Source: Chitinophagaceae bacterium (GTDB taxonomy: Bacteria; Bacteroidota; Bacteroidia; Chitinophagales; Chitinophagaceae). From it: DNA of 9,205 nucleotides. Of the stretch, positions 7,495 to 9,205 are shown piece by piece (positions within the stretch are counted from its first letter, which is position 1; each line of letters starts with the position of its first letter). The stretch is from NCBI GenBank assembly GCA_947468255.1, contig CANIMM010000112.1, forward strand, positions 1-9,205, written 5' to 3'. Both the position numbers and the translations under genes were made by a program. The notes beneath the pieces were generated by a model, which saw only the letters and a program-made list of their open reading frames with translations, had not been told where the DNA came from and ran no database searches.

Positions 7495-7619
7495 ATTCTT
7501 TGGGAGGGTTTAAAGAAATGAAGTTTTGAATTGGTAGCTCAGTTGGTAGAGCAATACACTTTTAATGTATGGGTCCTGGGTTCGAGTCCCAGCCAGTTCA
7601 CGAGGTTATTCCAAAGAAT
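7495..7619 (+). repeat. Inverted repeat bracketing tRNA-Lys (leader/trailer stem)
   Basis: ATTCTTTGG (7495-7503) in the leader is the exact reverse complement of CCAAAGAAT (7611-7619) in the trailer; two more pairs (G7504-T7610, A7505-T7609) extend it. In the precursor RNA the two arms could form an 11-bp stem enclosing the whole tRNA. Both arms lie inside the predicted transcript (start near 7478, terminator 7639-7676). A role in folding or processing is inferred. Confidence 0.5.
7528..7600 (+). tRNA. tRNA-Lys (anticodon TTT)
   Basis: A full cloverleaf can be drawn. The acceptor stem pairs GAATTGG (7528-7534) with CCAGTTC (7593-7599), with one G-T pair, and A7600 is the discriminator. The D arm is GCTC/GAGC (7537-7540 with 7549-7552) around AGTTGGTA. 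The anticodon stem ATACA/TGTAT (7554-7558 with 7566-7570) encloses loop CTTTTAA with anticodon TTT at 7561-7563, which reads Lys codons AAA and AAG. The T arm CTGGG/CCCAG encloses TTCGAGT (7581-7587). The variable region is 5 nt. The 3' CCA is not encoded (CGA follows), so it must be added by tRNA nucleotidyltransferase. The gene is transcribed alone, with its own promoter and terminator. Confidence 0.97.
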
Positions 7620-7638
7620 AACAAATGGATTACAAAAT

Positions 7639-7676
7639 AATACAAAAGCCGGCCAGCGATGGACGGCTTTTGTATT
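7639..7676 (+). terminator. Hairpin terminator behind tRNA-Lys
   Basis: AATACAAAAGCCG (7639-7651) pairs perfectly with CGGCTTTTGTATT (7664-7676), a 13-bp stem. Inside, CCA/TGG (7653-7655 with 7660-7662) adds three pairs capped by a GCGA tetraloop of the stable GNRA type. The U-rich part lies in the 3' arm of the stem, and the A-rich 5' arm would allow some function on the opposite strand. Confidence 0.75.
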
Positions 7677-7884
7677 TGGATCTCGTTGTTTTTTCTATAA
7701 AAAATGCAGGCAATTATTGAGCGCTGAATTTTCAGCCATTCATTAAATGGTCTCTAGATTTAAGTGTAATCCCTATAAATAATATATAATTTGGGATTTA
7801 AATCACTGAAAATGTATTGTATTGGGTGATTCCCTTAAATGGCGTGCTTTTTTTTTGCATTAATGTAAAGGTTGATTGCCATAA

Positions 7885-7904
7885 AACCATGCAATTAGCA
7901 TGTT
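7885..7904. promoter_or_regulatory. Inverted repeat in the mntA-hepT promoter (possible operator)
   Basis: CATGC (7888-7892) and GCATG (7898-7902) are perfect arms around a 5-nt spacer; allowing one bulged C the arms extend to AACCATGC and GCATGTT. The repeat sits 12 nt upstream of the putative -7 element, where a repressor would block RNA polymerase. Toxin-antitoxin operons are often autoregulated, but which protein would bind here is not known. Confidence 0.35.
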
Positions 7905-7916
7905 GAATTGTTTTAT

Positions 7917-7924
7917 TATCTTCG
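7917..7924 (+). promoter_or_regulatory. Putative -7 element (TATCTTCG) of mntA-hepT
   Basis: TATCTTCG followed by T matches the TAnnTTCGT variant seen elsewhere in the window. It ends only 4 nt before the mntA ATG at 7929, so the transcript would begin at about the start codon itself. No -33 TTG lies at the usual distance. Confidence 0.4.
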
Positions 7925-7928
7925 TTAA

Positions 7929-8219
7929 ATGTCCCCCTTATCTACTATAAAGGAAGTTCTTCATAAAATGAAGCCCGAACTGGCTAGCAAATACCATGTT
8001 AGTTCCATTGGTTTATTTGGCTCGGTGCTTAGGGATGATTTTACCCCCACCAGTGATATAGACATCATTGTTGATTTCAGCGAGCCAATTGGAATTGCAT
8101 TTATAGATCTCGCAGAATTGATAGAGAAAAGATTAAACAAAACCGTCGATTTGGTCTCTAAAAAGGGTGTCAAAAAAAAATATTTTTCTGAAATTGAAGC
8201 AGAAATTATTTATGTCTAA
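7929..8219 (+). CDS. mntA: MntA-type minimal nucleotidyltransferase (antitoxin of MNT/HEPN pair)
   Basis: This 96-residue protein is a minimal nucleotidyltransferase of the DNA polymerase beta superfamily. SIGLFGSVLRDDFTPTSDID (26-45) contains the exact GSx10DxD active-site motif (Gly31-Ser32, Asp43, Asp45), and Asp74 in TVDLV is a suitable third metal ligand, so it looks catalytically intact. In characterised MntA-HepT pairs the antitoxin transfers AMP groups from ATP onto a tyrosine of HepT and so inactivates it. The start at 7929 is kept because the helix STIKEVLHKMKPELASKY before the beta strand is normal for the family. A second start at Met14 (ATG 7968), preceded by AAGGAAG 11 nt upstream, is possible. 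The stop overlaps the hepT start by 8 nt, which indicates translational coupling. Confidence 0.9.
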   Translation: MSPLSTIKEVLHKMKPELASKYHVSSIGLFGSVLRDDFTPTSDIDIIVDFSEPIGIAFIDLAELIEKRLNKTVDLVSKKGVKKKYFSEIEAEIIYV

Positions 8220-8547
8220 GCGAAATCCAAAATTACTGATCGAAGATATTTTAGAAAGCAGCAACAAAATACTGACTTACACCAATGGTATGTCATTTGA
8301 AGATTTCATCATTGATAGCAAAACCGTTGATGCTGTTATCAGAAATTTTGAAATCATTGGCGAAGCTGCAAATAGGTTGCCGGATGACTTCAAGGATTTA
8401 TATCCAGCAATAGACTGGTACAAAATCAGGGGTTTTAGAAATAGAATTGTTCATGACTATATGGGCATTGATTACAGCATTGTATGGGAAATAAGAAACA
8501 ATTTCCTGTATAATTTAAATGACAGTTTGAGCGAAATCGAATTCTAA
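8212..8547 (+). CDS. hepT: HepT-like HEPN ribonuclease toxin (DUF86)
   Basis: This 111-residue all-helical protein belongs to the HepT/DUF86 branch of the HEPN superfamily, whose members are RNases that cut cellular RNA, tRNA among the reported targets, and act as dimers. The active-site motif Rx4HxY is present at residues 76-83 (R76, H81, Y83 in RNRIVHDY), and NFEIIGEAANRL (45-56) is the usual conserved helix. Y83 is the expected site of AMP attachment by the MntA partner. The ATG at 8212 lies within the last codons of mntA, with the sequence ATGTCTAA shared by the two genes. A longer frame from a GTG at 8167 was rejected because it would overlap mntA by over 50 nt and adds a lysine-rich stretch foreign to the family. 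Length and motifs show an intact toxin. A UUU-anticodon tRNA-Lys gene lies 600 bp upstream, but nothing links it to the toxin's target. Confidence 0.9.
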   Translation: MSKRNPKLLIEDILESSNKILTYTNGMSFEDFIIDSKTVDAVIRNFEIIGEAANRLPDDFKDLYPAIDWYKIRGFRNRIVHDYMGIDYSIVWEIRNNFLYNLNDSLSEIEF

Positions 8548-8575
8548 AAGTGATTTCGATAAAAATGCTTTTATC
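8532..8575 (+). other. Two overlapping hairpins at the hepT 3' end
   Basis: CGAAATC (8532-8538) pairs with GATTTCG (8552-8558) across the hepT stop codon. GATAAAA (8558-8564) pairs with TTTTATC (8569-8575) around an ATGC loop. The two stems meet at G8558. Neither is followed by a T-run, so they are at best 3'-end stabilising structures. The following stretch to 8696 shows no gene. Confidence 0.25.
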
Positions 8576-8696
8576 TCATTCGGAGCTGCCAAAATTTAGA
8601 AGAAACGAACAGTTATTTGTTGGTCATTAATAATGCAATACCAACTCAATATCTTCCCTTAAAAAGTTCGTACCGCAGCTAGCTAAATTCACGAAA

Positions 8697-8722
8697 CCTC
8701 ACAGAAATGTGAGGCTTTTTTT
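8697..8722 (+). terminator. Rho-independent terminator upstream of the GIY-YIG gene
   Basis: CCTCACA (8697-8703) and TGTGAGG (8708-8714) form a 7-bp stem with a GAAA tetraloop, followed by C and seven T (8716-8722). It is a textbook intrinsic terminator for + strand transcripts. The nearest upstream gene is hepT, whose stop is about 150 nt away. The T-run abuts an ATG at 8723 in frame with the GIY-YIG gene. Confidence 0.85.
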
Positions 8723-8767
8723 ATGTATCTTAACCGAAACCTACAATATATTAAAAGGGTTTCTTTT

Positions 8768-9007
8768 ATGCCATTTACGTATATACTTTTCTCAGAAAAA
8801 GTAAACAAGTATTATATCGGAGCCTGTATCGACCTTGAGCGTCGTTTGCATGAGCATAATATCGGCCATTCAAAGTTTACTTCAACCGGAATTCCCTGGC
8901 AACTCAAATATGAGGAGGAGTTTGCAACAGTTCAGGAAGCAAAACGAAGAGAACTTGCCATTAAGAAAATGAAATCCAGAAAGTATATTGAAAATTTGAT
9001 AGGCTAG
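8768..9007 (+). CDS. Small GIY-YIG nuclease-domain protein
   Basis: This 79-residue protein is a stand-alone GIY-YIG domain of the UvrC-N/URI family. The beta-strand pair TYIL (4-7) and YYIG (15-18) is the signature, followed by DLERRLHEHN (22-31, with the conserved Arg) and KFTSTGIPW (36-44). The helix EAKRRELAIKKMKSRKYI (57-74) carries Glu62, the likely metal-binding Glu. Such short proteins are frequent and often multicopy in Bacteroidota; their cellular role is not established, and DNA cleavage is inferred from the fold. The Met at 8768 places the first strand directly at the N-terminus, as in most relatives. An in-frame ATG at 8723 would add 15 residues of no familiar type. The gene is preceded by an intrinsic terminator and no clear promoter was found, so expression may depend on read-through. 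Confidence 0.87.
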   Translation: MPFTYILFSEKVNKYYIGACIDLERRLHEHNIGHSKFTSTGIPWQLKYEEEFATVQEAKRRELAIKKMKSRKYIENLIG

Positions 9008-9018
9008 CTCAGTCAAAG

Positions 9019-9058
9019 GCAAAAAAGCCCTTAAAAGCTTTTTTCGCATTTTTTTTAA
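9019..9058 (+). terminator. Terminator of the GIY-YIG gene
   Basis: AAAAAAGC (9021-9028) pairs with GCTTTTTT (9037-9044) around an 8-nt loop; G9019-C9020 can add two more pairs with G9046-C9047 past a bulged C. A run of T follows (9049-9056). It lies 12 nt after the gene's stop codon. The A-rich 5' arm makes it potentially bidirectional. Confidence 0.7.
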
Positions 9059-9154
9059 ATTGTACTTATCTGTTGAACTCAGCGATTATTATCATTTAAA
9101 TTGAATAAACAAGAGTAACCATTGGTAGTATTTTAAAAAAATAGTTATATTTTA

Positions 9155-9187
9155 TTTGTTTATATTGATTTTAATTAATTATGTTCG
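9155..9187 (+). promoter_or_regulatory. Promoter for a gene beyond the right edge (TTTG-N21-TATGTTCG)
   Basis: TTTG at 9155-9158 and TATGTTCG at 9180-9187 are separated by 21 nt, in the normal range for Bacteroidota promoters. The -7 element is the TAnnTTCG variant and is followed by T. Transcription would start near 9193 and run to the right, implying a + strand gene outside the window. Otherwise 9059-9205 is AT-rich and without a gene. Confidence 0.55.
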
Positions 9188-9205
9188 TTCTCCGTTATTA
9201 AAGTA

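Larger units (their letters stand above)
7677..7928. other. AT-rich intergenic region between tRNA terminator and mntA
   Basis: No gene was recognised here. The 3' part carries the control region of the toxin-antitoxin module (inverted repeat 7885-7904, -7 element 7917-7924). Further upstream are three similar short words, GTGTAATCCCTATAAAT (7764-7780), GTGATTTAAATCCCAA on the minus strand (7791-7806), and GTGATTCCCTTAAAT (7826-7840), plus the 10-bp palindrome GATTTAAATC (7795-7804). A T9-type run at 7848-7856 lacks a stem. Confidence 0.4.

Noticed and set aside
7531..7746. 71-codon open frame on the + strand
   Set aside because: It begins inside tRNA-Lys and runs through the terminator hairpin; its first 23 codons are the tRNA itself.
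8167..8211. GTG-started N-terminal extension of hepT
   Set aside because: It would overlap mntA by 53 nt and adds sequence not typical of HepT; the ATG at 8212 gives the usual coupled start.
7601..9205. Possible insertion sequence or CRISPR array in the accessory part
   Set aside because: No transposase, no terminal inverted repeats and no regularly spaced repeats were seen.

Overview
The window looks like chromosomal DNA of a Bacteroidota bacterium, most likely close to Chitinophagaceae or Sphingobacteriia. The grounds are the low GC content, A-rich leaders without strong Shine-Dalgarno sites, promoters of the TTTG / TAnnTTTG type, signal peptides ending in an 'AQ' motif, and the families present (large PIG-L deacetylase with a Na+:solute symporter, DUF2911, divergent DUF62 protein). 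The placement is inferred from gene content; no 16S gene is present.

Layout. Positions 148-4476 (+ strand) hold a likely transcription unit: a secreted 831-residue PIG-L/LmbE-type deacetylase, a 34-residue single-span membrane protein (2668-2772), and a sodium:solute symporter. Together they suggest extracytoplasmic deacetylation or breakdown of an N-acetylated (sugar-like) compound coupled to Na+-driven uptake; the substrate cannot be read from the sequence. Positions 4523-7345 (- strand, convergent with the symporter) hold three separately spaced genes: a secreted DUF2911 protein with a helical TPR-like tail, a DUF62/SAM-hydroxide-adenosyltransferase-family protein that lacks the usual Asp-Arg-His triad, and a classical short-chain dehydrogenase. 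Each has a candidate promoter element in front.

Positions 7361-7676 are a divergent promoter region followed by tRNA-Lys(UUU) (7528-7600). The tRNA has a textbook Bacteroidota promoter, a 9-bp leader/trailer complement that brackets it, and a strong hairpin terminator. Behind it lies accessory material: a two-gene MNT/HEPN (MntA-HepT type) toxin-antitoxin module with an 8-nt gene overlap (7929-8547), an orphan terminator that abuts the next reading frame, and a small GIY-YIG nuclease gene (8768-9007) with its own terminator. A good promoter (9155-9187) at the right edge points to a + strand gene outside the window.

No insertion sequence, CRISPR array, rRNA gene or origin was seen. The points most worth following are the small membrane protein wedged into the deacetylase-symporter unit, the triad-less DUF62 protein, the MNT/HEPN module at a tRNA, and the recurrent TAnnTTCGT promoter variant.
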